Shown here piece by piece: positions 1 through 8,376 of a DNA stretch of 64,000 bases (positions are counted from its first letter, which is position 1; every line of letters starts with the position of its first letter). Origin of the DNA: Sphingomonas sp. R647 (GTDB taxonomy: Bacteria; Pseudomonadota; Alphaproteobacteria; Sphingomonadales; Sphingomonadaceae). A program made the translations under genes and the position numbers. The stretch lies in the NCBI RefSeq assembly GCF_020177055.1, contig NZ_JAIQXT010000007.1, forward strand, positions 62,001-126,000, in the 5' to 3' direction. The notes under the pieces were generated by a model, which was not told the DNA's origin, did not search any database, and saw only the letters and a list, made by a program, of their open reading frames with translations.

Positions 1-138
1 GTCATTGACGCGACCGCGACGCCCGAGGGACCGCGCCCCGCGCATATCAAGGACCGCATCCGCGCGCTCGGGCCGACCGTGCGCCCGGACCTGACGCTCA
101 AACCCGCCGATCCCAATGCCGGCAGCTGGGTGATCTGA
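1..138 (+). CDS. DUF2849 family protein, C-terminal end only
   Basis: The first 45 codons are open in frame 1 and stop at 136-138, one base before the sulfite reductase start. The visible end contains GPTVRPDLTLKPADP and finishes in GSWVI. A small DUF2849 protein normally precedes the sulfite/nitrite reductase hemoprotein in Sphingomonadales, and this tail fits that family. The function of DUF2849 is unknown; its position suggests a supporting role in sulfite reduction. The start lies outside the window, so length cannot be judged. Confidence 0.55.
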   Translation, partial: VIDATATPEGPRPAHIKDRIRALGPTVRPDLTLKPADPNAGSWVI

Positions 139-139
139 C

Positions 140-1771
140 ATGTACAAATATGACGAATATGACCACTCGATCGTCGCAGCGCGCGTCGAGGAGTTTCGCG
201 ATCAGGTGAATCGCCGCCTTGCGGGACAGATTACCGAGGACCAGTTCAAGCCGCTCCGGCTGATGAACGGCCTGTATCTGCAGCTGCACGCGTACATGCT
301 GCGCGTCGCGGTGCCCTATGGCACGATGGACAGCCGCCAGATGCGGATGCTCGCGCACATCGCGCGCAAGTACGACCGCGATTACGGCCATTTCACCACG
401 CGCCAGAACATCCAGTATAACTGGATCAAGCTGGAGGACGCGCCCGACATTCTTGCCGAGTTGGCGACGGTCGAGATGCATGCGATCCAGACCAGCGGCA
501 ATTGCATCCGCAACATCAGCAGCGACCAATGGGCCGGCGCGGCGGCGGACGAGCTGACCGATCCGCGTCCCTGGGCCGAATTGCTGCGCCAGTGGAGTAC
601 CTTCCACCCCGAGTTCAGCTATCTGCCGCGCAAGTTCAAGATCGCGGTGATCGCGGCGGATGAGGATCGCGCGGCGATGCGGCTGCACGATATCGGCATC
701 CAGATCGTCGAGCGCGACGGCGTGCATGGCGCGGCGGTTTATGTCGGCGGGGGCATGGGGCGCACCCCGATGATCGCGCCGCTGATCAAGGACTTCGTGC
801 CGCTCGAAGACCTGCTGAGCTACATCGAGGCGTGCCTGCGCGTGTACAATCGCTATGGCCGGCGCGACAATATGTACAAGGCGCGGATCAAGATCCTGGT
901 CCATGAGATCGGCGCCGGCAGCTATCGCGCGCAGGTCGAGGACGAGTTCGTCGCGGTCAAGAAGCTGGGCATCGATCCGCCCAAGGCCGAGTTCGACCGG
1001 ATCGCCGCGCACTTCGCCGATCCGGCGTTCGAGAGCGGGCTGTCCGACGATCTCGATCGCAGCGATCCCGACTTTGCGGTGTGGCTCGACCAGAATGTCG
1101 CCGCGCACAAGGCGCCGGGCTATGCCATCGTCAACATCAGCCTGAAGCCGGTCGGCGGGATTCCCGGCGACGCCACATCGGCGCAGATCGACACGATGGC
1201 GGACCTGGCCGAACGCTACAGCTTCGATGAGCTGCGCGTCACCCATGCGCAGAACATCGTGCTGCCGCATGTGCGCAAGGCGGACCTCTATGCGGTTTGG
1301 CAGGCGCTGGTGGCGGCTGAGCTGGCCGACGCCAATCTCGACCTGATCAGCGACATCATCGCCTGCCCCGGTCTGGATTATTGCAGCCTCGCCAATGCGC
1401 GGTCGATTCCCGTCGCGCAGAAGATCGCGACGCGCTTTTCCGATTTGGGGCGGCAGCGCGAGCTTGGCGAATTGAAGCTGAAGATCAGCGGCTGCATCAA
1501 CGCCTGCGGCCACCATCATGCCGGGCATATCGGCATCCTGGGCGTCGACAAGAAAGGCGTCGAAAACTACCAGCTCTCGCTCGGTGGATCGGGGGCGGAG
1601 GACGTGTCGCTCGGCCAGATTACCGGCCCGGGCTTCAGCGAGGATGGCATTGTCGACGCGGTCGAACGCGCGACCGATGTCTATCTGCGCGAACGTGCGG
1701 AGGGCGAACGCTTCCTCGACACCTATCGCCGCATCGGCATGGCCCCGTTCAAGGAGGCGATCTATGGTTGA
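140..1771 (+). CDS. cysI: Nitrite/sulfite reductase hemoprotein (assimilatory)
   Basis: The 543-residue protein is a siroheme and [4Fe-4S] reductase that converts sulfite to sulfide in cysteine synthesis. It shows the two-cysteine-pair signature of the family: C409 and C415 in CPGLDYC, and C452 and C456 in GCINACG, which bind the cluster bridged to siroheme. Length and the two ferredoxin-like half domains match single-chain sulfite reductases. It starts one base after the DUF2849 stop. Its end overlaps the DUF934 gene by 8 bases, and cysH follows, so the four genes form one operon for sulfate assimilation. Sulfite is the likely substrate rather than nitrite because cysH is next door. Confidence 0.93.
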   Translation: MYKYDEYDHSIVAARVEEFRDQVNRRLAGQITEDQFKPLRLMNGLYLQLHAYMLRVAVPYGTMDSRQMRMLAHIARKYDRDYGHFTTRQNIQYNWIKLEDAPDILAELATVEMHAIQTSGNCIRNISSDQWAGAAADELTDPRPWAELLRQWSTFHPEFSYLPRKFKIAVIAADEDRAAMRLHDIGIQIVERDGVHGAAVYVGGGMGRTPMIAPLIKDFVPLEDLLSYIEACLRVYNRYGRRDNMYKARIKILVHEIGAGSYRAQVEDEFVAVKKLGIDPPKAEFDRIAAHFADPAFESGLSDDLDRSDPDFAVWLDQNVAAHKAPGYAIVNISLKPVGGIPGDATSAQIDTMADLAERYSFDELRVTHAQNIVLPHVRKADLYAVWQALVAAELADANLDLISDIIACPGLDYCSLANARSIPVAQKIATRFSDLGRQRELGELKLKISGCINACGHHHAGHIGILGVDKKGVENYQLSLGGSGAEDVSLGQITGPGFSEDGIVDAVERATDVYLRERAEGERFLDTYRRIGMAPFKEAIYG

Positions 1772-2186
1772 GTTGCGCTATCGCGACGACGCTCCGCATG
1801 ACGAGCCTGCAGTGACGCTCGATGCGTTTCTGGGTCAGTCCAACGCGACCGCGGTCCGGCTCGAATCGAGCGAAGATGCGCGCGCGTTGATCCCGCATCT
1901 CGATCGCCTGTCGCTGGTCGAAGTGAGCTTTCCCAAGTTCCGCGACGGGCGCGGCTATTCGGCGGGCCGCATCCTGCGCGAGGCGGGCTATACCGGCGAA
2001 CTGCGCGCGCAGGGCGATGTGCTGGTCGATCAGATCCCGCTGATGCGCCGCTGCGGCTTTGACAGCTTTGCGCCTGAAGCGCCGGTTGACGAAGCGGTGC
2101 TCGCCGCGAGCCTCGCGCGCTATGACGCGGTGTATCAGAGTGCGGCGGACGGGGCGGTGCCCGTCTGGAAGCGGCGGCATGGGTAG
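1764..2186 (+). CDS. DUF934 protein of the sulfate-assimilation operon
   Basis: A 140-residue cytoplasmic protein beginning MVELRYRDD. The start is set by an AAGGAGG ribosome-binding site at 1751-1757 inside the end of the sulfite reductase gene. It overlaps that gene by 8 bases and overlaps cysH by another 8 bases, so translation of the three is probably coupled. DUF934 proteins regularly sit between the reductase and cysH in proteobacteria. The internal sequence SFPKFRDGRGYS is characteristic of the family. No catalytic motif is visible. It is probably an accessory or electron-transfer-related partner of the reductase, but this is only inferred from position. Confidence 0.85.
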   Translation: MVELRYRDDAPHDEPAVTLDAFLGQSNATAVRLESSEDARALIPHLDRLSLVEVSFPKFRDGRGYSAGRILREAGYTGELRAQGDVLVDQIPLMRRCGFDSFAPEAPVDEAVLAASLARYDAVYQSAADGAVPVWKRRHG

Positions 2187-2961
2187 CGTGACCGCCCGCA
2201 AGATCGACCGGATCGACGTGAGTGAGCCAGACTTGGGGCGGTTCGGCGAGCGCGACGCGATCCGGCTGAACAACCTGTTCCGCGGTGTATCGACGGAGGA
2301 GATGCTGCGCACGGTGCTGGCCGAGTCGATGGTCGGCGATGTCGCGCTGGTGTCCTCGTTCGGCGCCGAGAGCGCGGCGTTGCTGCATCTGGTCGCGTCG
2401 ATCGATCCGGCGGTGCCGGTGCTGTTCCTCGATACCGGCAAGCATTTTCCCGAGACGCTCGCCTATCGCGATACGCTGGTCGAGCGGCTGGGGCTGACGA
2501 ACCTGCGCGTGCTGACTCCCGACCCTGAACTGCTCGAGAAAAAGGACGGGAGCGGGCTGCGCTGGTCCTATGACCCCGATGGCTGCTGCGAGATCCGCAA
2601 GGTGCTACCGCTCGACGCGGCGATGGCCGGGTTCGACGCGAGCATCACCGGGCGCAAGGCGTTTCAGGCATCGACCCGCAACGCGCTGCCGCGGTTCGAG
2701 GTGGATGCGGCGGGCAAGCTGAAGGTCAATCCGCTCGCTGATTGGACCAAGGCGGATATCGAGGCGTATTTCGCGACCCACGACCTGCCTCGCCATCCGC
2801 TGGAGGCGCAGGGCTATCTGTCGATCGGCTGCGCGCCGTGCACCAGCAAGGTGAAGCCGGGCGAAGATCCACGTTCGGGTCGCTGGGTCGGCTGGGAAAA
2901 GACCGAATGCGGGATTCATACGCCGGTCGACGACGGCGACCCAGACCTCCCGGTGTTCTGA
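2179..2961 (+). CDS. cysH: Phosphoadenylyl/adenylyl-sulfate reductase, [4Fe-4S] type
   Basis: A 260-residue thioredoxin-dependent reductase that makes sulfite from activated sulfate (APS or PAPS). The nucleotide-binding SSFGAES loop is near the N-terminus. Cys136-Cys137 (DGCCEIRK) and Cys218/Cys221 (GCAPC) form the CC...CxxC set that holds an iron-sulfur cluster, as in plant-type and many bacterial APS reductases. The catalytic cysteine is in the C-terminal KTECGIH motif. The ATG at 2179 overlaps the DUF934 gene; the longer reading frame upstream is only overlap. The cluster motif argues that APS may be the substrate, but sequence alone does not settle APS versus PAPS. Confidence 0.93.
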   Translation: MGSVTARKIDRIDVSEPDLGRFGERDAIRLNNLFRGVSTEEMLRTVLAESMVGDVALVSSFGAESAALLHLVASIDPAVPVLFLDTGKHFPETLAYRDTLVERLGLTNLRVLTPDPELLEKKDGSGLRWSYDPDGCCEIRKVLPLDAAMAGFDASITGRKAFQASTRNALPRFEVDAAGKLKVNPLADWTKADIEAYFATHDLPRHPLEAQGYLSIGCAPCTSKVKPGEDPRSGRWVGWEKTECGIHTPVDDGDPDLPVF

Positions 2962-2965
2962 CCGT

Positions 2966-3637
2966 TCAGGCGAACAGCGGCGCGACCAGCAGGATCATCA
3001 CCAGGCTGACGCCCATCGCGATTGCGGCCTGCCCCAGCCCCGCAAAGATCGAGCGTTTGAGGTGCTCGGCGAACCAGCGCGCCTGCACGACGAAGTAGAT
3101 CAGCAGCGTCGCCGCGATGATGGCGAGGCCGAGCGGCACCGCCCATGCGACGCGATGCACCGTGGTGAGCAGCGTTCCAATCCCGATCAGCAGCGCGAAC
3201 GGGGCCGCCGCATAGCATTGCGCGTAGAAAGCGGGGCGGAGCGAGTCGCGGGTCAGCCGCTTGTGCTGGGCGCGGACCAGCCGCACCGCGAACATCAGCG
3301 GAAAGACGCTGAACGTGACAAGGCGCAGGATGACGAGGCTGGTGTCGTCCTTGACCAGCGCGGAGAGGCCGTGATTGCTGCGCACCAGCACGCTGTCGCC
3401 GACAAAGGCGAGCTCGATCGCGTGCGACAGCAGCAGCGAGACGAGCAGAAACAGCGGCGGCGTCAGCGTGTCGGTATATTGCTCCCCGGCGCTCTGGTGC
3501 AGTTCGCGGTCGGAATAATCCATCATCACCAGCGGCCGCCGCAGCACCCGCCACAGGGTGAGCGGATAGAAGACCAGCCACGACATCACCTCGTAAAGCA
3601 GGTCGTCCAGCGACTTGAGCAGGCTCATCAAATGCAT
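2966..3637 (-). CDS. Multi-pass membrane protein, Yip1-like
   Basis: A 223-residue protein converging on cysH with only 4 bases between the stops. After a short amphipathic N-terminus (about residues 1-25) it has about five hydrophobic stretches: near PPLFLLVSLLLSHAIEL, the VILRLVTFSVFPLMFAV region, FALLIGIGTLL, LGLAIIAATLLIYFVV and a final MGVSLVMILLVAP. This resembles bacterial Yip1/permease-like proteins of unknown function. I chose the ATG at 3637 because a GAAAGG element lies about 10 bases upstream. A second ATG at 3628 is possible. The longer open frame further upstream is only the shadow of the 3749 gene. Confidence 0.7.
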   Translation of the reverse strand: MHLMSLLKSLDDLLYEVMSWLVFYPLTLWRVLRRPLVMMDYSDRELHQSAGEQYTDTLTPPLFLLVSLLLSHAIELAFVGDSVLVRSNHGLSALVKDDTSLVILRLVTFSVFPLMFAVRLVRAQHKRLTRDSLRPAFYAQCYAAAPFALLIGIGTLLTTVHRVAWAVPLGLAIIAATLLIYFVVQARWFAEHLKRSIFAGLGQAAIAMGVSLVMILLVAPLFA

Positions 3638-3748
3638 CGCGGGCGCACCTTTCGTCAGGGCCGAAATACCGATAGCCTCAGCATGCGCCCGATTGGCGCG
3701 ACTCGACAAGGTTGAAGCACTCGCCCTTCTGATTGCAGGAGAATTTCG

Positions 3749-4609
3749 ATGCGACGCTCCACATTTTTCGCCACCGCCGCCCTGACCATGACCATCGGTC
3801 TGAGCGCCGCCGCCTATGCGCAGAACACCCCCTATGACCTGCGCGACATGGTCGGCGCGCGGGCCGGGCAGGCCGAAGGAGAGTTGCAGCGCCGCGGCTA
3901 TACCTTTGTCCGCGCCGAAACCGGACGCGACCGCAAATGGGCGTTTTGGTGGAATGCCGATCGCCGGCTGTGCGTGTCGATCGCCACGGTCGATGGGCGG
4001 TACGACTCGATCGTCACTGCGCCCGCACCCGATTGTCGCCAGCAGGCAGGCGGCGGCGGGCGGCGCGACCGGCCCGGCGGCGACGATCGCCCCGGCCGCC
4101 CCGATTGGGATGACCGGCCCGGTCGCCCCGATCGGCCCGGCGCGGGCGGTCCCGGTGGCCCCGGCGGCTGGCCCGGCGGTCGTCCGATCTCGCTCGGCCT
4201 GGTCTGTTTCGGCGAGGGGCAGAAGCCCGCGCTCGCCAATCGCTGGGGCTGGCAGTGGAATTGGGACAGCGGCCGCTATGACTTTGGCAACCGCACCGAA
4301 CTGACCCGGCAGCAATTCGATGCGTCGGTGATGATCCAGATCTGGGATGGCGGCGGGCGCATCCGCCTGCCCCGATCGCTGATCCCGCCGATCCATTCGG
4401 GCGGCACCAACCGCGACGGGTGGTGGGACCTGAACGATGTCTACACCGATCGCCGCACCGTCCGCGCGACCTATCGCCTCAACGGCCTGAACAAGCCGCG
4501 GGTGACGATCGACCGGATGAGCGGGCGGATCAACATCCAGGGCCTGTCGAGCTACCGCTTCCGCGGCGATTGCGACACGATCGACGGTGCGCGGCACCAG
4601 CGATTTTAA
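3749..4609 (+). CDS. Secreted protein with Gly/Pro/Arg/Asp-rich linker
   Basis: A 286-residue protein not assigned to a named family. Residues 1-25 form a signal peptide ending AAAYAQ. The N-terminal domain (about 26-100) begins NTPYDLRDMVGARAGQ and resembles small periplasmic domains that read DL-x-GARA-x-AE-x-L-x-x-RGY. A low-complexity linker of about 45 residues repeats RPGRPD-like units. The C-terminal domain (about 150-286) is Trp-rich and contains two separated cysteines (VCFGEG and GDCDTI) that could form a disulfide. It stands alone between two minus-strand genes. The layout suggests a periplasmic or surface protein with two globular domains; the role is unknown. Confidence 0.7.
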   Translation: MRRSTFFATAALTMTIGLSAAAYAQNTPYDLRDMVGARAGQAEGELQRRGYTFVRAETGRDRKWAFWWNADRRLCVSIATVDGRYDSIVTAPAPDCRQQAGGGGRRDRPGGDDRPGRPDWDDRPGRPDRPGAGGPGGPGGWPGGRPISLGLVCFGEGQKPALANRWGWQWNWDSGRYDFGNRTELTRQQFDASVMIQIWDGGGRIRLPRSLIPPIHSGGTNRDGWWDLNDVYTDRRTVRATYRLNGLNKPRVTIDRMSGRINIQGLSSYRFRGDCDTIDGARHQRF

Positions 4610-4627
4610 TCGGCCGGGAGCCGGGCC

Positions 4628-6142
4628 TTACTCGTAAGGCTCGGCCACCATGTCGCCGGCATAGTCGGTGAACTTGGTGTAGCTCGGCTCGAACTTGAGC
4701 AGTGTCTTGCCGGTCGCGCCGTGGCGCTGTTTGGCGATGATCAGTTCGGCGAGGCCATAGACGCGCTCCATGTCGAGCGCCCATTTGGCGTGATCCTCGA
4801 ACGTCTTGGGATCGTCGCCTTCGCGCGGGCGCTTGGGTTCGCGGGCGGCGACGTAATAATCCTCGCGGAACACGAACCACACCATGTCGGCGTCCTGCTC
4901 GATCGATCCCGATTCGCGCAGATCCGACAGCATCGGGCGCTTGTCCTCGCGGCTTTCGACCGCGCGGCTCAGCTGGGACAGGGCGATCACGGGGACGTTG
5001 ATGTCCTTCGCCAGCGTCTTGAGGCCGCGGCTGATTTCCGAAATTTCCTGCACGCGGTTGCCGTCGCGGTTGTTGCCGCTGCCGGTCAGCAGCTGGAGAT
5101 AGTCGATGATGACGAGGCCAAGCTCGCCATCATGCTTGGACTGGAGCCGGCGCACGCGGCTGTGCAGCGCGCTAATCGTCAGGCCGGCGGTGTCGTCGAT
5201 ATAGAGCGGCAGCTGTTCGAGGTCCGCCGCCGCCTGCGCCAGCTGGCCGAACTCGGCCTTGCTGATATTGCCCATGCGCAGCGATTCGGACGGAATCTTG
5301 GACTGCTCGGACAGGATGCGCAGCGCGAGCTGATCCGCCGACATTTCGAGGCTGAAGAACGCGACCTTCGCCCCGATCGATTCCTTGGCGCTGATGCCGA
5401 GGCGGATATCGTCCATCAGGCGGCGCGCGGCGTTGTAGGCGATGTTGGTGGCGAGCGAGGTCTTGCCCATGCCGGGACGGCCGGCAAGGATGATGAGATC
5501 GCTGTGGTGCAGACCACCGATCCGGCCATTGACCGAATCGAAGCCGGTGGTGACGCCCGCGACGCCGCCGCCCGCGCTTTGCGCGCGCTTGGCGTTTTCC
5601 AGCGCGACCTTGGTCGCTTCGTTAAAGGATTTGACCGTGTTGGCGGTGCCGCCGTCGGCCGCTACCTTGAACAATGCCTCTTCGGCGCGGTCGATCTGTT
5701 CGCGCGGATTGACGTCCTCGCTGGTGTCGAGCGCCTTTTCGACCATCGTGCGGCCGACCGTCACCAGCTCACGCAGCAAAGCGAGATCGTAGATCTGGCG
5801 CGCGAATTGCCGCGCACCGATCAGGCCCGCGCCCGATCCGGTGAGCTGGGCGAGATAGGCCGGGCCGCCCAGCTGGGCCATCCCCTCGTCCTTTTCGAAC
5901 AAGGGCTTGAGCGTCACCGGGGTCGCCAGCATGTCCTGCTTGCGCAGCGTCTTGATCGCCTTGAAGATGCGACCGTGGACCGGCTCAAAGAAATGCTGGT
6001 CCTGCAGCACTTCGACGATGTCGTCGGCAAGGCGGTTGTCGATCATCATCGCGCCGAGCAACGCGGCCTCCGCCTCCGGATTCTGGGGCAGGCGCGGGGC
6101 GGCATCCGCCGGGGCGGGAGGAATCGAAGCGAGTGTGGCCAT
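4628..6142 (-). CDS. dnaB: Replicative DNA helicase
   Basis: A 504-residue hexameric helicase that unwinds DNA ahead of the replication fork. The N-terminal DnaB domain starts at PQNPEAEAALLGAMM and the RecA-like ATPase domain carries Walker A GRPGMGKTSL and Walker B VIIDYLQL. The usual DnaB signatures SRAVESREDKRP and DLRESGSIEQDAD follow. The start at 6142 is chosen because GGGAAAGGGGGAC lies directly upstream; an in-frame ATG at 6157 overlaps that element and is less likely. It is transcribed divergently from the UPF0262 gene. Confidence 0.96.
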   Translation of the reverse strand: MATLASIPPAPADAAPRLPQNPEAEAALLGAMMIDNRLADDIVEVLQDQHFFEPVHGRIFKAIKTLRKQDMLATPVTLKPLFEKDEGMAQLGGPAYLAQLTGSGAGLIGARQFARQIYDLALLRELVTVGRTMVEKALDTSEDVNPREQIDRAEEALFKVAADGGTANTVKSFNEATKVALENAKRAQSAGGGVAGVTTGFDSVNGRIGGLHHSDLIILAGRPGMGKTSLATNIAYNAARRLMDDIRLGISAKESIGAKVAFFSLEMSADQLALRILSEQSKIPSESLRMGNISKAEFGQLAQAAADLEQLPLYIDDTAGLTISALHSRVRRLQSKHDGELGLVIIDYLQLLTGSGNNRDGNRVQEISEISRGLKTLAKDINVPVIALSQLSRAVESREDKRPMLSDLRESGSIEQDADMVWFVFREDYYVAAREPKRPREGDDPKTFEDHAKWALDMERVYGLAELIIAKQRHGATGKTLLKFEPSYTKFTDYAGDMVAEPYE

Positions 6143-6167
6143 GTCCCCCTTTCCCATCCCCGCCGCC

Positions 6168-6196
6168 TTGGCTCAACCCGCAACAGCCTGTTTAAC
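6168..6196 (+). promoter_or_regulatory. Probable promoter of the UPF0262 operon
   Basis: TTGGCT (6168-6173) and TTTAAC (6191-6196) are separated by 17 bases and lie about 30 bases upstream of the first ATG of the UPF0262 gene, in the region divergent from dnaB. The match to the sigma-70 consensus is moderate and was judged by eye. Confidence 0.35.
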
Positions 6197-6226
6197 CTGT
6201 GGACGAAAGGCTGCCCTGCCCCCTAG

Positions 6227-6718
6227 ATGCGGCGCATGGCCGACCCGCGGATCATCGATGTCACGCTGGACGAGCGCACGATTCTGTGGCGCTCGGCGGA
6301 TATCGAGCAGGAGCGGCGGATCGCGATCTTCGATTTGATCGAGGAAAACAGCTTCGCGCCGCAGCGCGCCTATCCCGATGGCTATGCCGGGCCGTATCGC
6401 GTCGCGCTGTCGGTGCCGGAGGGGCGGTTGCAGCTCGACATCAAGCGCGCGGATGACAGCGCGCTGGAGACGCTGATCCTGAGCCTCGCTGCGTTCCGCC
6501 GGCCGATCCGCGATTATTTCGCGATCTGCGACAGCTATTTTCAGGCGATCCGCAGCGCGACGCCGACGCAGATCGAGACGATCGACATGGCGCGGCGGGG
6601 CATTCACGACGACGCCGCGCGGCTGTTGATGGAGCGGCTCGACGGCAAGATCGCGGTCGATCACCCGACTGCCCGGCGGCTGTTCACCCTTATTTGCGTG
6701 CTGCACATCAAGGCATGA
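6227..6718 (+). CDS. UPF0262 family protein
   Basis: A 163-residue cytoplasmic protein. RIIDVTLDERT near the N-terminus, IFDLIEENSF and the segment LSLAAFRRPIRDYFAICDSYF match the alphaproteobacterial UPF0262 family, whose function is not known. Start choice is uncertain between the ATG at 6227 and an in-frame ATG at 6236 (MADPRI); neither has a strong ribosome-binding site, although GAAAGG occurs about 20 bases upstream. Its TGA overlaps the next ATG by 4 bases, so it heads a tightly packed string running to dcd. Confidence 0.85.
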   Translation: MRRMADPRIIDVTLDERTILWRSADIEQERRIAIFDLIEENSFAPQRAYPDGYAGPYRVALSVPEGRLQLDIKRADDSALETLILSLAAFRRPIRDYFAICDSYFQAIRSATPTQIETIDMARRGIHDDAARLLMERLDGKIAVDHPTARRLFTLICVLHIKA

Positions 6719-7389
6719 AGGCATTTCGCATCTGGGCCGGGATTGTCCTCGCGCTGGCGCTGGTCGGCGTGTGCGCGTGGATGTGGGCGATCGCCTGGGC
6801 GCCGGCGCGCAGCGACTATGCGCAGCAGGGCATCGACGTTTCGGACGAGGCGGGGAAGATCGACTGGTTCACTGCGCGCAGCAGCAGCCTCGACTTCGCC
6901 TATGCCCGCGCGACGGTGGGCGCCGATGTGCGCGATGCGCTGTTCGCGGAGAATTGGGCAGGCATTTATGAGGCGGGCGTGCGGCGCGGGGCGCTGCATG
7001 CCTATTCGCTGTGCCAGCTGGCGAGCGATCAGGCCGGCAATTTCACCGCGACCGTGCCGCGCGACGCCGATGCGTTGCCGGTGGCGATCGAGCTCGGCTT
7101 TCGCGACGATTGCCCCGCCCGGCCCGAGCGTGACGTGGTGCTGGGCGAGGTGCGCCAGCTCGCCGCGACGATCGAGACGCATAGTGGCAAGCCGGTTATC
7201 CTGCGCGTCACCCCGGAGTTCGAGGCACACTATCAGATCAGCGGCGCGATCGACCGGCCGCTGTGGAGCACCGGCATGTTCTTTCCGCCCGCCTATTCCG
7301 CCCGCCCGTGGCGGCTGTGGCAGGCCAGCACCATCCGCCGCATCGAAGGGGCCGAGCGCCCCGTGAACTGGAACGTGATCGCCCCATGA
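6715..7389 (+). CDS. Membrane-anchored GH25-like (lysozyme-like) protein, catalytic pair altered
   Basis: A 224-residue protein with one N-terminal membrane helix (about residues 5-28). A GH25 muramidase fold is indicated by GIDVSDEAGKIDW (about 39-51), which keeps the first acid D41, and FAYARATVGADVRD. The usual D-x-E catalytic pair before a conserved Cys is replaced: PVAIELGFRDDC aligns so that D becomes E126 and E becomes G128. The protein may therefore be inactive, or may have an altered mechanism. Its start overlaps the UPF0262 stop (ATGA) and its end overlaps cdd (ATGA). Family assignment is good; enzymatic activity is doubtful. Confidence 0.75.
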   Translation: MKAFRIWAGIVLALALVGVCAWMWAIAWAPARSDYAQQGIDVSDEAGKIDWFTARSSSLDFAYARATVGADVRDALFAENWAGIYEAGVRRGALHAYSLCQLASDQAGNFTATVPRDADALPVAIELGFRDDCPARPERDVVLGEVRQLAATIETHSGKPVILRVTPEFEAHYQISGAIDRPLWSTGMFFPPAYSARPWRLWQASTIRRIEGAERPVNWNVIAP

Positions 7390-7835
7390 CCGAGACCGAA
7401 GCCCCCCGCCTGATCGCCGCCGCGCGTGAGGCCGCGCGCAACGCCCATGCGCCCTATTCGAACTTCGCGGTCGGCGCGGCGTTGCTGATGACCGATGGCA
7501 GCATCGTTACCGGCTGCAATTTCGAGAATGCGAGCTATGGCTTGTCGCTCTGCGCGGAGACCGTTGCGACCGCGCGCGCCAATGCCGAGGGTCGGCTGCG
7601 TGAGGTGGTTGCGGTGGGGATCATCGGGGGGATGATGACCGACGGCGTGGCGCATGGCAGCGACCCGATCCGCCCGTGCGGGCGGTGCCGGCAGGTGCTG
7701 AATGAAGCGGCGCAGCTGGGCGGGCGCGATCTGGCCGTGTATTGTGCCGGCGCCGAGGGCGAGGCGTATGAGACGCATCGGTTGAGCGATCTGTTGCCGC
7801 ATGCGTTTGGGCCGGGGGATCTGGGGATCGGGTGA
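7386..7835 (+). CDS. cdd: Cytidine deaminase
   Basis: A 149-residue enzyme deaminating cytidine and deoxycytidine in pyrimidine salvage. The zinc site is clear: CAE in ASYGLSLCAETVA supplies one Cys and the proton-shuttling Glu, and PCGRCRQ supplies the other two Cys. Substrate-binding NFENAS is present. Length suits the small tetrameric type. It overlaps the GH25-like gene by 4 bases and is followed directly by a frameshifted gene and dcd, another deaminase of pyrimidine metabolism. Confidence 0.95.
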   Translation: MTETEAPRLIAAAREAARNAHAPYSNFAVGAALLMTDGSIVTGCNFENASYGLSLCAETVATARANAEGRLREVVAVGIIGGMMTDGVAHGSDPIRPCGRCRQVLNEAAQLGGRDLAVYCAGAEGEAYETHRLSDLLPHAFGPGDLGIG

Positions 7836-8376
7836 ATGTCGATGCTAACCGCACTGATCGCGCAGGCTGCGCTAGCACTACCGATGCTGCCCCCCGTCCC
7901 GTGGGGAAGCGATGTCGCGACGACACAGGCCGCGCTGGGGGCGGACGCTCGGGTCGTCGCGCCCGATCGCGACCAGCAAGTGTGGAATCAGGACAAGCGG
8001 CTCGTCGTCCCAGCGACCGTCGAAGGCATAGCCGGCGAGTCGCAGGCGTTCTTCACCGCCAAAGGCGAGCTGTCGCTGAGCAAGTTCAGGGTGGGCGACG
8101 GGGCGAAGGACTGCCCCGCCTTGCTGACGGCGATGGAACGCGCGCTCGGGCCGGGCGTCAACGAAGAGGAACCTGAAGCGCGCGGGATTCGGCTTTCGCA
8201 AGCTGACCTGGCAGCGGCAGGACGAGGACCGCGTGGTTCTCTACATGTCTGTCCAAGTCCGCGGCAGTGACAAATCGACTTGTCACGTGATCGCGCAACC
8301 CTATGGCGATGGTGTTCCGGGCGTCCGCAAAGGGCGGAGTCTGGCCGAGCAGCGGCGCGCAAGGACCAAGCAATGA
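7836..8376 (+). pseudogene. Hypothetical exported protein with an internal frameshift
   Basis: An open frame starts at ATG 7836 immediately after the cdd stop and runs to 8270, with an N-terminal hydrophobic segment (signal-like) and a plausible domain up to about residue 110. From about 8185 the convincing coding signal switches to the +1 frame: KLTWQRQDEDRVVLYMSVQV and following residues, with high-GC third positions, end at TGA 8374-8376. That stop overlaps the dcd start in an ATGA junction, the same junction used by its neighbours, which strongly suggests the original gene ended there. The shift lies between about 8150 and 8190. It could be a real inactivating mutation or a sequencing error. 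The function is not recognised. Confidence 0.65.

Noticed and set aside
3638..4597. Extension of the Yip1-like gene into a 543-residue protein
   Set aside because: The extra part is antisense to the secreted protein at 3749-4609, and a ribosome-binding site supports the start at 3637.
4721..6226. A 501-codon open frame on the plus strand
   Set aside because: It is the reverse-strand shadow of dnaB, which has clear helicase motifs.
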